Shown here in pieces: positions 1-7,093 of a stretch of 8,507 nt of DNA. The stretch's first letter is position 1; each line of letters opens with the position of its first letter. Below the pieces are notes generated by a model, which was not told the origin of the DNA, did not search any database, and worked only from the letters and a program-made list of their open reading frames with translations. The stretch is from Chloroflexota bacterium (GTDB taxonomy: Bacteria; Chloroflexota; Limnocylindria; QHBO01): positions 1-8,507 of the forward strand of contig VBGQ01000098.1 of assembly GCA_005882055.1 (NCBI GenBank), in the 5' to 3' direction. Position numbers and translations under genes: made by a program.

Positions 1-61
1 TCGCAGCAACCCGCCACCAGCATTCCTGTGACGAGCTGGTTAACGGTCCATGGGTGACCAA

Positions 62-853
62 ATGACAAAAGATGCCGACGAGGCGCTCGTCCTCGTCGAG
101 CGGCAGCCGGAGCAGCGCACCGCTTTGGTGCGCCTCAATCGGCCCAAGCAGCTCAACGCCCTGAACGGTCCCACCATGGACGCGCTGTGCGCGGCGCTCG
201 AGGAGCTCGACCGCGACGACGCTGTGCGCGCGATGGTCGTGACTGGCAGCGACCGCGCTTTCGCAGCGGGCGCCGACATTGCCGAGATGGCCGGCGCCTC
301 GCCCATCGACATGCTGCGCGGCAACCGGATTGCTCAGTGGGACCGGGTGCGTCGAATCAGCAAGCCGGTGATTGCGGCGGTCAACGGCTGGTGCCTCGGC
401 GGTGGGTGTGAGCTGGTGATGGCGCTGGACATCGTCATTGCCGGAGAGGGAGCCAAGTTCGGGCAGCCGGAGATCAACATCGGGGTCATCCCGGGCGCAG
501 GCGGCACTCAGCGGCTGACGCGGGCGCTCGGCAAAAGCCGAGCCATGGAGATGATCCTGACCGGTGAACCGATGGCAGCCGGCGAGGCCCTGGCGCGCGG
601 CCTCGTCTCCCGCGTGGTTCCCGACGAGCTCGTCGTCGAGGATGCCCTCTCTCTTGGCGCAGCCATCGCGACCAAGTCGCCGCTGGCGCTGCGCCTGGCC
701 AAGGAGTCGGTCAACGCCGCGTACGAGATGAGCCTGACCGATGGCCTGGCGCACGAGCGCCGCCTCTTCTACCTCCTCTTTGCGAGCGAGGACCAGAAGG
801 AGGGAATGGCCGCCTTCCTGGAGAAGCGAACGCCCGACTTCACCGGCCGCTGA
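62..853 (+). CDS. paaF: Enoyl-CoA hydratase, PaaF-like (2,3-dehydroadipyl-CoA hydratase)
   Basis: Crotonase-fold cytosolic enzyme that likely adds water to 2,3-dehydroadipyl-CoA, giving 3-hydroxyadipyl-CoA in phenylacetate breakdown. From the ATG at 62 it has 263 residues, close to the usual ~255-260. Seen: the CoA/oxyanion-loop motif FAAGADI (about 67-73), then GGGCEL and GQPEI, which supply both catalytic glutamates of true hydratases (Glu117 and Glu137), then PGAGGTQRL and the C-terminus KRTPDFTGR. The whole chain reads very much like E. coli PaaF, including the SPLAL..AK and LA.ER.LF segments, so I prefer PaaF over a generic short-chain hydratase. Start: an in-frame ATG at 50 adds four residues, but ATG 62 has GGTGA at 53-57 as a possible ribosome binding site. 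ATG 62 also overlaps a TGA (63-65) in another frame that is open to the left edge, so an upstream coupled gene is possible. The GNAT gene starts 8 bases downstream. The family is certain; the exact substrate is inferred from similarity and context. Confidence 0.88.
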   Translation: MTKDADEALVLVERQPEQRTALVRLNRPKQLNALNGPTMDALCAALEELDRDDAVRAMVVTGSDRAFAAGADIAEMAGASPIDMLRGNRIAQWDRVRRISKPVIAAVNGWCLGGGCELVMALDIVIAGEGAKFGQPEINIGVIPGAGGTQRLTRALGKSRAMEMILTGEPMAAGEALARGLVSRVVPDELVVEDALSLGAAIATKSPLALRLAKESVNAAYEMSLTDGLAHERRLFYLLFASEDQKEGMAAFLEKRTPDFTGR

Positions 854-861
854 ACGTCGTG

Positions 862-1833
862 ATGCACGGCGGGCCAGAGCGGCCGGTTGGCGGCCTGGCG
901 GTTCGCCCTCCCTCTGGGGTCGAGCTGAGACCCGCCGCACGCGATGATCTCGCCGCGGTGCTTGGCCTTCTGGCCCAACGGGCATCAGTCCCAGCGCCCT
1001 CACTGGATGTCGAGGCAGCCACCGAGCGCTGGGAGACGTTTCTGCGCTCCATCGACGCGGCGCCGTTCCTCGCCATCGCCGATGACGAGCCCGCCGGAGT
1101 GTTGCTGCTTTCGTTTCGACGGCGTCTGAACTTCGCCACCTGGGAAGGTTGGGTCCCGGAGCTGGTCGTATCCGGGGCCCATCGCCGTCGAGGGATCGGC
1201 CGCGCGTTGCTGCGGGTCGCCATCGAGGAGTGGCGCCTGCGGGGAGCACACCGCCTCTCGGTGGAGATCGCGCCCGATGAAGAAGCGGGCCGCGCCCTCC
1301 TGTCCGGGATGGGGCTCACGGATGCGTTCGTGCGCTTCAGCCTGGATCCCATGAGCCCGCGATCGCAGCCGCGGACCCTGCCGCCGGCGGTCGCGATCCG
1401 CGCGTTGCGGGAGGACGACTTCGTGGCGGTGAGCCGGCTGGTTGCCGAGATGGGGGCGCATCGCTCGCCGCTTCCGGACCGCATGGATGCCGTCGAGCGT
1501 GCCTATCGCGAGATTGTCCGGCGACCAGCGGACGCGTCGCTGGTCGCGGAGCGCGAGGGCAACGTGGTAGGCATCTGCACCATCGAGCTCCGCTCGGACC
1601 TGCGTCGCCAGGAGGCCGAGGTCTGGATCCCGGAGCTGGTTGTATCGGAGCCGTTCCGGGGCGCGGGTATCGGACGTGCGCTGTTGGAAGCTGGGCTGTG
1701 GGCTGCCACAAGGCTTGGTGCAGGGCGCGCCACCCTGGAGTCAGGTCCGCAGCGCGCGACGGCCCAGGGGCTCTATCGGTCCCTTGGATTCGAACCGGCG
1801 GGGAACGTCTTCACGCTCCTGCGCGATCGCTGA
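862..1833 (+). CDS. Tandem-domain GNAT family N-acetyltransferase
   Basis: A 323-residue protein made of two GNAT acetyltransferase domains, about residues 19-162 and 177-322. Both halves carry the same acetyl-CoA binding block: WVPELVVS with GIGRALL at 97-117, and WIPELVVS with GIGRALL at 255-275, offset by exactly 158 residues. The pyrophosphate-loop pattern R-x-x-G-I-G-x-A is intact in the first half (RRRGIGRA); the second reads FRGAGIGRA. Only the second half has the classical late motif GLYRSLGFEP (303-312). The first half ends in a degenerate ALLSGMGL, so one domain may be catalytic and the other structural. The substrate (protein N-terminus, antibiotic, polyamine or metabolite) cannot be told from sequence. 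It starts 8 bases after paaF with no visible ribosome binding site, which suggests translational coupling. A GTG at 859 directly precedes the ATG and could serve instead. No clear link to phenylacetate breakdown is known for this family. Confidence 0.85.
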   Translation: MHGGPERPVGGLAVRPPSGVELRPAARDDLAAVLGLLAQRASVPAPSLDVEAATERWETFLRSIDAAPFLAIADDEPAGVLLLSFRRRLNFATWEGWVPELVVSGAHRRRGIGRALLRVAIEEWRLRGAHRLSVEIAPDEEAGRALLSGMGLTDAFVRFSLDPMSPRSQPRTLPPAVAIRALREDDFVAVSRLVAEMGAHRSPLPDRMDAVERAYREIVRRPADASLVAEREGNVVGICTIELRSDLRRQEAEVWIPELVVSEPFRGAGIGRALLEAGLWAATRLGAGRATLESGPQRATAQGLYRSLGFEPAGNVFTLLRDR

Positions 1834-1842
1834 CCACTAGGC

Positions 1843-1869
1843 GCGACGCAGCGGGAAGCGTAGCGTCGC
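1843..1869. repeat. Inverted repeat, 7-bp arms, 13-nt loop
   Basis: GCGACGC (1843-1849) pairs perfectly with GCGTCGC (1863-1869) across a 13-base loop. It begins 10 bases after the GNAT stop codon and is a candidate 3'-end hairpin for the paaF-GNAT transcript. Very high GC makes chance repeats common. Confidence 0.45.
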
Positions 1870-1887
1870 CCAGACCTGGAGGGTCCG

Positions 1888-1914
1888 GCGCTCATCGCGT
1901 GCTCGCTTGAGCGC
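1888..1914. repeat. Inverted repeat, 7-bp arms, 13-nt loop
   Basis: GCGCTCA (1888-1894) pairs perfectly with TGAGCGC (1908-1914) across a 13-base loop. Its geometry is the same as the repeat at 1843-1869, with starts 45 bases apart. The arm sequences differ. Could be a second half of a bidirectional termination region. Confidence 0.45.
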
Positions 1915-1930
1915 ATCAACGCGTGGCGAA

Positions 1931-1946
1931 GGCGAACCCGTTCGCC
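1931..1946. terminator. Compact hairpin, possible bidirectional terminator
   Basis: GGCGAA (1931-1936) and TTCGCC (1941-1946) form a tight 6-bp stem with loop CCCG. It lies 38 bases past the SnoaL-like stop codon on the minus strand and about 100 bases past the GNAT stop on the plus strand. No T-run follows, so terminator function is a guess from position. Confidence 0.35.
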
Positions 1947-1984
1947 GGCGATGACGCTCGTGATGCTGCTTCACCAGGGTCGCC

Positions 1985-2371
1985 TCAGCCCCCTGGCGTG
2001 TCAGAGGGCTTCTCGACCCACCATTCCGCGAACTCGCGGGCACGGCCGTCCGGGTCCAGCCGAATCAGCCAGATGTTGCTGTAGACGGCCGCTGGCTCGT
2101 CACCGTGTGCCGGGTAGGTCGTCAGGCCGCGCACCACCCCGGTGTCGTCCTCGAAGGCGAGGATTTCGTGCTCGAACTCCCATGGCCGCTTCGAGTCGCC
2201 GCGGTCGATCCACTTGCGGACGATCTGCGGGCGTCCTTCCCAGGCGCTGCTGAAGGGCCACGGCGAGTAGCGGGCCTCGTCGACGAAGAGCGCCGCGATC
2301 TGATCGGGGTCATCGCTCTTCCAGGCGGTGCGATAGCGGGTCAACCAGTCTTCGAGGTTGGATCGGTCCAT
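1985..2371 (-). CDS. SnoaL-like / NTF2-fold protein
   Basis: A 128-residue single-domain protein with the outline of the NTF2-like/SnoaL superfamily, an alpha+beta barrel with a hydrophobic pocket used by polyketide cyclases, isomerases and many uncharacterised bacterial proteins. Seen: an N-terminal helix with LEDWLTRYRTAWKSDD, then IAALFVDEARYSPWPF, the WEGRPQIVRKW segment (44-54) typical of the second helix, and alternating strands ending in REFAEWWVEKP (112-122). Length is normal for the family. No signal peptide or membrane segment. The start is well supported: AGAGGAG lies on the minus strand at 2378-2384, six bases before the ATG, and a sigma70-type promoter lies just upstream. It is convergent to the GNAT gene and divergent from the MFS gene. 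Substrate unknown; as a small pocket protein next to a transporter it could act on the transported compound, but that is speculation. Confidence 0.82.
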   Translation of the reverse strand: MDRSNLEDWLTRYRTAWKSDDPDQIAALFVDEARYSPWPFSSAWEGRPQIVRKWIDRGDSKRPWEFEHEILAFEDDTGVVRGLTTYPAHGDEPAAVYSNIWLIRLDPDGRAREFAEWWVEKPSDTPGG

Positions 2372-2377
2372 CCGACG

Positions 2378-2384
2378 CTCCTCT
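2378..2384 (-). promoter_or_regulatory. Ribosome binding site of the SnoaL-like gene
   Basis: On the minus strand this reads AGAGGAG, six bases before the ATG at 2371. It is the strongest Shine-Dalgarno sequence in the window and fixes the start of the 128-residue protein. Confidence 0.75.
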
Positions 2385-2394
2385 GCGGGCCACT

Positions 2395-2424
2395 ATCGTA
2401 CCGCTCGCCGGCATCACCGGTCAA
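2395..2424 (-). promoter_or_regulatory. Sigma70-type promoter of the SnoaL-like gene
   Basis: On the minus strand, TTGACC (2419-2424, five of six matches to TTGACA) is followed after 18 bases by TACGAT (2395-2400, four of six matches to TATAAT). Transcription would begin near 2388, giving a short leader of about 17 bases that contains the ribosome binding site at 2378-2384. The position relative to gene and ribosome site is right; no experimental support. Confidence 0.55.
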
Positions 2425-2433
2425 TGGCCAGTG
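2422..2433. promoter_or_regulatory. Palindrome, possible operator between divergent genes
   Basis: CAATGGCCAGTG is symmetric at 10 of 12 bases around TGGCCA. It overlaps the -35 box of the SnoaL-like gene and lies 33 bases before the -10-like box of the MFS gene, where one bound regulator could affect both. No regulator gene is in the window, so this is a weak candidate. Confidence 0.3.
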
Positions 2434-2466
2434 GATGGTGACGGAGAGCGGATCGGCTGCCCCGCG

Positions 2467-2472
2467 TAGAAT
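2467..2472 (+). promoter_or_regulatory. TAGAAT -10 box, leaderless start of the MFS gene
   Basis: TAGAAT, five of six matches to TATAAT, ends six bases before the ATG at 2479. There is no Shine-Dalgarno sequence. With the usual -10-to-start spacing, the transcript would begin at or next to the A of the ATG, i.e. a leaderless mRNA. No good -35 is seen at the expected distance. Such TANNNT-close-to-ATG layouts are known in Actinomycetota and Deinococcota. Confidence 0.6.
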
Positions 2473-2478
2473 CGACCG

Positions 2479-4050
2479 ATGTCCTCCCAGGATCGCCCGA
2501 TCACGCGTGAGCAGCTGCTCGTCAGCGCGGGCGTCATGGCCGGGATCGCGGTCGCGGCGCTCGATTCGACGGTCGTGGGTACGGCGATGCCGACGATCAT
2601 CGGTCAGCTCGGTGGCATCAGCACATACGGCTGGGTATTCGCCGCGTATCTGCTCACGGCCACCACCACCGTCCCGGTCTTCGCGTCCCTCGCTGACGCC
2701 CACGGCCGCAAGCCAATCTTCCTCGCGGGCCTGGCCCTGTTCGTGGGCGGCTCAGCGCTGTGCGGGCTCAGCCAGTCGATGATCCAGCTCATCGTGTTCC
2801 GCGCCATCCAGGGTCTCGGCGCGGGTGCCGTCCAGCCGATCGCCTTCACCATCGTGGGCGACATCTTCGAACCCAGGCAACGAGCCAGGATGCAGGGTCT
2901 GTTCAGCAGCGTCTGGGGCCTGTCCGCGATCGTGGGACCGGCGCTAGGTGGCCTCATCACCGCCACCGTGGGATGGCGCTGGGTCTTCTATCTCAACGTT
3001 CCGGTCGGCCTCGTTGCCGCCGTGCTGATCGCCACCGTTCTGCACGAGCAGGTGGAGCGGCGCCAGCATCGGCTCAACTGGATCGGCAGCCTGACGCTCA
3101 CGCTTGGGGTCTCGCTGCTCCTGCTGGCACCCTCGTTGGGAGTCCAGGTCGGCTGGACTTCGCCGCTGGTGATCGGTGCCGCCGTCGGTGCCGTGGCCCT
3201 TCTGGCGCTCTTCGCGCGTTCGGAGGCTGGGGCTCCCGAGCCGCTGATCTCCAGGGAGCTGGTGCGCCTGCCGGTCGTCACGGCAGGCCTGGCGGTTGGC
3301 ACGCTGGCGGGCGTGGTGATGTTCGGCCTGACGGCGTACGTTCCGCCGCTGATCCAGGGGGTGATGGGCGGATCCCCGCTCGAGGCGGGCGTGGCGGTGG
3401 GTGCCATGAGCATTGGCTGGCCCCTCGGTTCGATCGTGAGCGGCAGGACCATGCTGCATTTCGGTGCTCGCCCGCTCGTGCTGGCGGGCGGCGGCATGCT
3501 GCTGGCAGGCACCGTGATGCTGACGCTGGCGGCGGATCTCCAGTCGCTCTGGTACACGTCGGCCGCTACCGCGGTGACCGGGCTTGGGATGGGATTGATT
3601 TCCACGCCCACGCTCGTCGCGATCCAGTCCGCGGTTTCGTGGCGCCAGCGCGGTCAGGCAACCGGCCTCGTACAGTTCAGCCGCACGATCGGGGGCTCGG
3701 TCGGCACGGGCCTGCTGGGGGCTCTGCTGGCGACGGCGGTGGGTCCGCTGGCGAGCGCCATCCTGGATCCGGTCGGGCGCTCGTCCATCCCGACGGCGGC
3801 GCTCACCGCGGCACGTGGCGAGCTTGCGGCGGGCCTCGGCTGGATCTACGTGATCCTGGCGCTTGCCGCCTTGGGCGCCCTGGTGCTGGCCGTGCGCCTC
3901 ATGCCGGCGGTGCGTATTGGCGAGACGACGGCGGAGCCGTTGGCTTCCGTCGCAGGAACGGATGGGACTGCGGCGACGGCGCGCATCGGGCCTGGGGCGC
4001 GCACCCAACCCAGCGCCGGGGAGACTTCGCGGCCCCTGGGCGAACCGTAG
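2479..4050 (+). CDS. MFS transporter, DHA2 (14-helix, EmrB/QacA-type) family
   Basis: A 523-residue inner-membrane protein, normal length for the DHA2 drug:H+ antiporter family (about 14 membrane helices). Seen: TM1 with ALDSTVVGTAMPTI (27-40), whose Asp29 is the family's conserved acidic residue; loop motif A as SLADAHGRKPI (70-80); the antiporter motif C as GPALGGLI (153-160); and WRWVFYLNVPVG (167-178), a hallmark of this family. Hydrophobic segments continue to about residue 476, followed by a hydrophilic Ala/Thr/Gly-rich tail of some 45 residues, likely cytoplasmic. DHA2 members usually export hydrophobic drugs, dyes or metabolites by proton exchange; the substrate here is unknown. Start chosen at ATG 2479 because the protein begins just before TM1 and the TAGAAT box lies directly upstream. 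It is divergent from the SnoaL-like gene, and its TAG stop is embedded in the -10-like box of paaG. Efflux of aromatic acids or toxic pathway intermediates is possible but inferred only from position. Confidence 0.9.
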   Translation: MSSQDRPITREQLLVSAGVMAGIAVAALDSTVVGTAMPTIIGQLGGISTYGWVFAAYLLTATTTVPVFASLADAHGRKPIFLAGLALFVGGSALCGLSQSMIQLIVFRAIQGLGAGAVQPIAFTIVGDIFEPRQRARMQGLFSSVWGLSAIVGPALGGLITATVGWRWVFYLNVPVGLVAAVLIATVLHEQVERRQHRLNWIGSLTLTLGVSLLLLAPSLGVQVGWTSPLVIGAAVGAVALLALFARSEAGAPEPLISRELVRLPVVTAGLAVGTLAGVVMFGLTAYVPPLIQGVMGGSPLEAGVAVGAMSIGWPLGSIVSGRTMLHFGARPLVLAGGGMLLAGTVMLTLAADLQSLWYTSAATAVTGLGMGLISTPTLVAIQSAVSWRQRGQATGLVQFSRTIGGSVGTGLLGALLATAVGPLASAILDPVGRSSIPTAALTAARGELAAGLGWIYVILALAALGALVLAVRLMPAVRIGETTAEPLASVAGTDGTAATARIGPGARTQPSAGETSRPLGEP

Positions 4051-4053
4051 AAT
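4048..4053 (+). promoter_or_regulatory. TAGAAT -10 box, leaderless start of paaG
   Basis: TAGAAT ends seven bases before the ATG at 4061, and no Shine-Dalgarno sequence is present. Its first three bases are the stop codon of the MFS gene. This is the same box and nearly the same spacing as at 2467-2472, which supports a promoter role over chance. No convincing -35 is visible inside the MFS 3' end. Confidence 0.55.
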
Positions 4054-4060
4054 CCGCCGC

Positions 4061-4843
4061 ATGGCGGACCCGTACGAGAGCATCGAGGTCACGAGCGCGG
4101 ACGGCGTCGCGACCATCACCCTCAACCGGCCAGACAGCCTCAACGCCCTGAACGCGACCATGCGCCGTGAGCTGCTGGCAGCGCTCAAGGCAACGAGCCG
4201 TGAAGATGCGATTCGGACGGTCGTCGTGACCGGCGCCGGGCGTGGCTTCTGCAGCGGCGCGGACCTGCGTGGCGGGGCGGGCGAGCGCTCCTTCCGAGCC
4301 GTCCTCACGACGGAGTACAACCCGCTCATCCGGGCCATCCGCGAGCTGCCGCTGCCGATCATCGCGGCGGTCAACGGCGTGGCCGCCGGCGCGGGGGTCA
4401 GCCTGGCGCTCGCCTGCGACCTGGTCTACGCGGCCGAGGATGCCCGCTTCATCCTCGCCTTCGCGCGCATCGGCCTGGTGCCGGATTCGGGGGCGATCCA
4501 TGCGCTGGTGCGAGCGCTTGGCCGCCATCGGGCCGCGCAGCTGGCATTCACCGGCGATCCGCTGGCGGCCAACGATGCGGCGGCATCAGGGCTGATCAAC
4601 GGCGTAGTCGCCGGCGCGGAGCTTCTCAGCCACGTGGGTGAGGTCGCCCGTCGCCTGGCGGCTGGGCCGACGCGCGCCATCGGTCTCACCAAGCGTCTGA
4701 TCAACCAGGCCGACGGCGAGGGCCTTGCGGAGGCGCTCGCACTGGAGGCGGGACTGCAGGAGCTCGCCGGCCGGACCGATGACCACGCCGAGGGTGTGGC
4801 TGCCTTCAGCGAGAAGCGCGAGCCGCGCTTCGCGGGCCGCTAG
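4061..4843 (+). CDS. paaG: Crotonase-family isomerase, PaaG-like
   Basis: A 260-residue crotonase-fold enzyme, likely the 1,2-epoxyphenylacetyl-CoA isomerase (oxepin-CoA forming) that also shifts the double bond of dehydroadipyl-CoA. Seen: FCSGADL (63-69) and VNGVAAGAG (104-112), which form the oxyanion hole. At the two positions where hydratases have glutamate it has VSLAL and FILAF, so it is not a normal hydratase. It has GLVPDSG (139-144), whose Asp142 matches the catalytic aspartate of PaaG-type isomerases. [25 protein letters not shown] and [12 protein letters not shown] also resemble E. coli PaaG. The start at ATG 4061 follows a TAGAAT box; longer versions would run into the MFS gene. 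The paaH gene starts 8 bases after its stop. In E. coli PaaF and PaaG form a complex, and here both lie in one cluster though about 3.2 kb apart. Substrate is inferred. Confidence 0.87.
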   Translation: MADPYESIEVTSADGVATITLNRPDSLNALNATMRRELLAALKATSREDAIRTVVVTGAGRGFCSGADLRGGAGERSFRAVLTTEYNPLIRAIRELPLPIIAAVNGVAAGAGVSLALACDLVYAAEDARFILAFARIGLVPDSGAIHALVRALGRHRAAQLAFTGDPLAANDAAASGLINGVVAGAELLSHVGEVARRLAAGPTRAIGLTKRLINQADGEGLAEALALEAGLQELAGRTDDHAEGVAAFSEKREPRFAGR

Positions 4844-4846
4844 GAG
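4842..4846 (+). promoter_or_regulatory. Ribosome binding site of paaH
   Basis: AGGAG overlaps the TAG stop of paaG and ends five bases before a GTG at 4852. It decides the GTG start of paaH and shows that paaH is translated from a joint paaG-paaH message. Confidence 0.7.
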
Positions 4847-4851
4847 ACCGG

Positions 4852-6072
<1,221 letters not shown>

Positions 6073-6723
6073 ATGCTGGAGCCGCTGCCAGATCGCTATC
6101 GGGCCGTCGTCTTTGACCTCGACGGCTTGCTGCTCGACACCGAGGACCTCTGGCGCGGGGCGGAGACGGAGCTCTTCCGCGAGCATGGCCAGACGTTCAC
6201 GTTCGATGACAAGCTCGCGGTGATGGGCACCTCCTTCGAGCACACGGCCGGCTACTTCGCGGAGCGGTTGGGCAGCGCGCCCGAAGAGGGGACAGCCCTC
6301 GTCAATCGGCTCTACGAGATCATGGAGGGGCTGCTTCGCCTGCAGGTCCAGGGCCGCCCTGGCGCCATTGAGCTCGTGGACCGCCTGCGAGGCCGGGTGC
6401 CGATGGCGCTCGCCTCGAATTCGTCCCGCCAGCTCGTCTCGACGGCGCTGTCGACCGCGGGGCTGACCGACGCCTTCGCTGCGATCGTCACGGCGGATGA
6501 TGTCGACGCGGGCAAGCCGGCGCCGGACATCTACCTCCTGGCCTGCGAGCGGCTGGGCGTTCGGCCGGAGGACTCGTTGGCCCTGGAGGACTCGCCATCC
6601 GGGATCGCCGCGGCCAAGGCCGCCGGGCTGGCGTGCATTGCGGTGCCACAGTTCGCGGAGACCGACGTCTCCGAGGCGGACCGCGTGATCGACTCGCTGG
6701 AGGAGCTGCTCGCCGAGACGTAG
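6073..6723 (+). CDS. HAD superfamily phosphatase/phosphomutase (subfamily IA)
   Basis: A 216-residue HAD hydrolase of the phosphoglycolate phosphatase / beta-phosphoglucomutase type. All four motifs are intact. Motif I is [13 protein letters not shown], with nucleophile Asp15 and acid/base Asp17. Motif II is Ser115 or Ser117 in MALASNSSR. Motif III is Lys148 in [10 protein letters not shown]. Motif IV is Glu172-Asp173 in [17 protein letters not shown] helical cap domain fills about residues 24-95. It probably dephosphorylates a small sugar- or organic-phosphate; the substrate cannot be predicted. Its ATG follows the paaH TGA with no gap and there is no separate ribosome binding site, so it is likely translated by reinitiation after paaH. 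Its stop TAG forms the first half of the box before the DUF2277 gene. No HAD phosphatase is a standard part of phenylacetate breakdown, so the link is operonic only. Confidence 0.88.
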   Translation: MLEPLPDRYRAVVFDLDGLLLDTEDLWRGAETELFREHGQTFTFDDKLAVMGTSFEHTAGYFAERLGSAPEEGTALVNRLYEIMEGLLRLQVQGRPGAIELVDRLRGRVPMALASNSSRQLVSTALSTAGLTDAFAAIVTADDVDAGKPAPDIYLLACERLGVRPEDSLALEDSPSGIAAAKAAGLACIAVPQFAETDVSEADRVIDSLEELLAET

Positions 6724-6726
6724 ACT
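6721..6726 (+). promoter_or_regulatory. TAGACT -10 box, leaderless start of the DUF2277 gene
   Basis: TAGACT (TANNNT pattern, four of six to TATAAT) ends six bases before the ATG at 6733, with no Shine-Dalgarno sequence. Its TAG is the stop codon of the HAD gene. Same layout as at 2467 and 4048, which is the main support. Confidence 0.5.
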
Positions 6727-6732
6727 GCCGCC

Positions 6733-6966
6733 ATGTGTCGCAGCATCCATACCCTTCGCGTCCTCGACGAACCAGCCGGGCCGGACGACGTCCGAGCAGC
6801 CGCCCTTCAATACGTCCGCAAGGTGAGTGGCTACCGCAAGCCGTCGCCCATCAACGAGGCGGCCTTCAATGCCGCCGTGGACGAGGTCTCCGCCGCCTCA
6901 CAGCGCCTGCTCGACGCGGTCACGGCCACCCACCCGGCAAGGCGACAGCTCGCTCAACCAGCCTGA
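6733..6966 (+). CDS. DUF2277 domain protein
   Basis: A small 77-residue soluble protein that I recognise as DUF2277. It begins MCRSIHTL, has [20 protein letters not shown] (15-34), then [17 protein letters not shown] (36-52) and ends in a helix with SQRLLDAV. These are the family's conserved blocks, including Cys2 directly after the initiator Met, the YVRK(V/I)SG core and the NEAAF..AVDE stretch. The function of the family is unknown. It is somewhat shorter than the 80-90 residues I expect: the charged C-terminal tail is missing, and I found no frameshift that would restore it. It starts nine bases after the HAD gene, behind a TAGACT box. Cys2 and the acidic/basic helices could mediate metal or partner binding, but nothing here tests that. 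Confidence 0.8.
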   Translation: MCRSIHTLRVLDEPAGPDDVRAAALQYVRKVSGYRKPSPINEAAFNAAVDEVSAASQRLLDAVTATHPARRQLAQPA

Positions 6967-7033
6967 CGGTCGGGGAGAAGCACGGCTGCGCCAGCCTTCA
7001 TGGACGCCGCCGGGGCCATGGCGGGCGACGTGG

Positions 7034-7077
7034 ATCGGCTAGACCTTCGGCCGATGGCTCCGGCGAGGTCATCGGCC
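7034..7077. repeat. Overlapping inverted repeats (alternative hairpins) before paaJ
   Basis: GGCCGATG (7049-7056) pairs perfectly with CATCGGCC (7070-7077) across 13 bases. Most of the same middle segment, GCCGAT (7050-7055), can instead pair with ATCGGC (7034-7039) across 10 bases. The two stems exclude each other. The element ends 10 bases before the TAGCAT box of the thiolase gene. It could be an operator, a terminator of the upstream message, or an RNA switch; no T-run follows. Confidence 0.4.
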
Positions 7078-7087
7078 AGTGCGGTGC

Positions 7088-7093
7088 TAGCAT
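7088..7093 (+). promoter_or_regulatory. TAGCAT box, possible -10 of paaJ
   Basis: TAGCAT (TANNNT pattern, four of six to TATAAT) ends ten bases before the ATG at 7104. There is no Shine-Dalgarno sequence. The spacing is looser than in the other three boxes, so the transcript would have a leader of only a few bases or none. No -35 is evident. Confidence 0.4.

Larger units (their letters stand above)
1834..1984. other. Convergent intergenic gap with three inverted repeats
   Basis: A 151-base gap between the converging ends of the GNAT gene and the SnoaL-like gene. I see no gene in it; the short minus-strand reading frame across it is not convincing. It holds three inverted repeats, listed separately. 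None is followed by a T-run on either strand, so classical intrinsic terminators are not evident, although GC-rich bacteria often terminate at hairpins lacking one. Confidence 0.6.

Noticed and set aside
840..1484. Antisense frame opposite the GNAT gene (214 codons)
   Set aside because: Ser/Arg/Ala-rich mirror of GNAT codons with no domain features.
1837..2043. Minus-strand 68-codon frame across the convergent gap
   Set aside because: No ribosome site; it overlaps the SnoaL-like 3' end in another frame, and the sequence is not recognisable as a protein.
3863..4060. 66-codon N-terminal extension of paaG
   Set aside because: It would overlap the MFS coding end, is Arg/Trp-rich and unlike the family; ATG 4061 gives the standard length and follows the TAGAAT box.
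2760..4151. Long + strand open frame (463 codons) in another frame of the MFS gene
   Set aside because: Low-complexity Arg/Gly/Ala translation without homology-like motifs; the overlapping DHA2 frame is unmistakable.
2944..4374. Long antisense open frame (476 codons) across the MFS and paaG genes
   Set aside because: It is Arg/His/Gln-rich with no recognisable domain, and lies opposite two clear genes. Long antisense frames are expected in GC-rich codon usage.
7000..7030. Short CCGCC/GGCGG pairing before the thiolase
   Set aside because: Only five pairs of pure G/C, expected by chance at this base composition.
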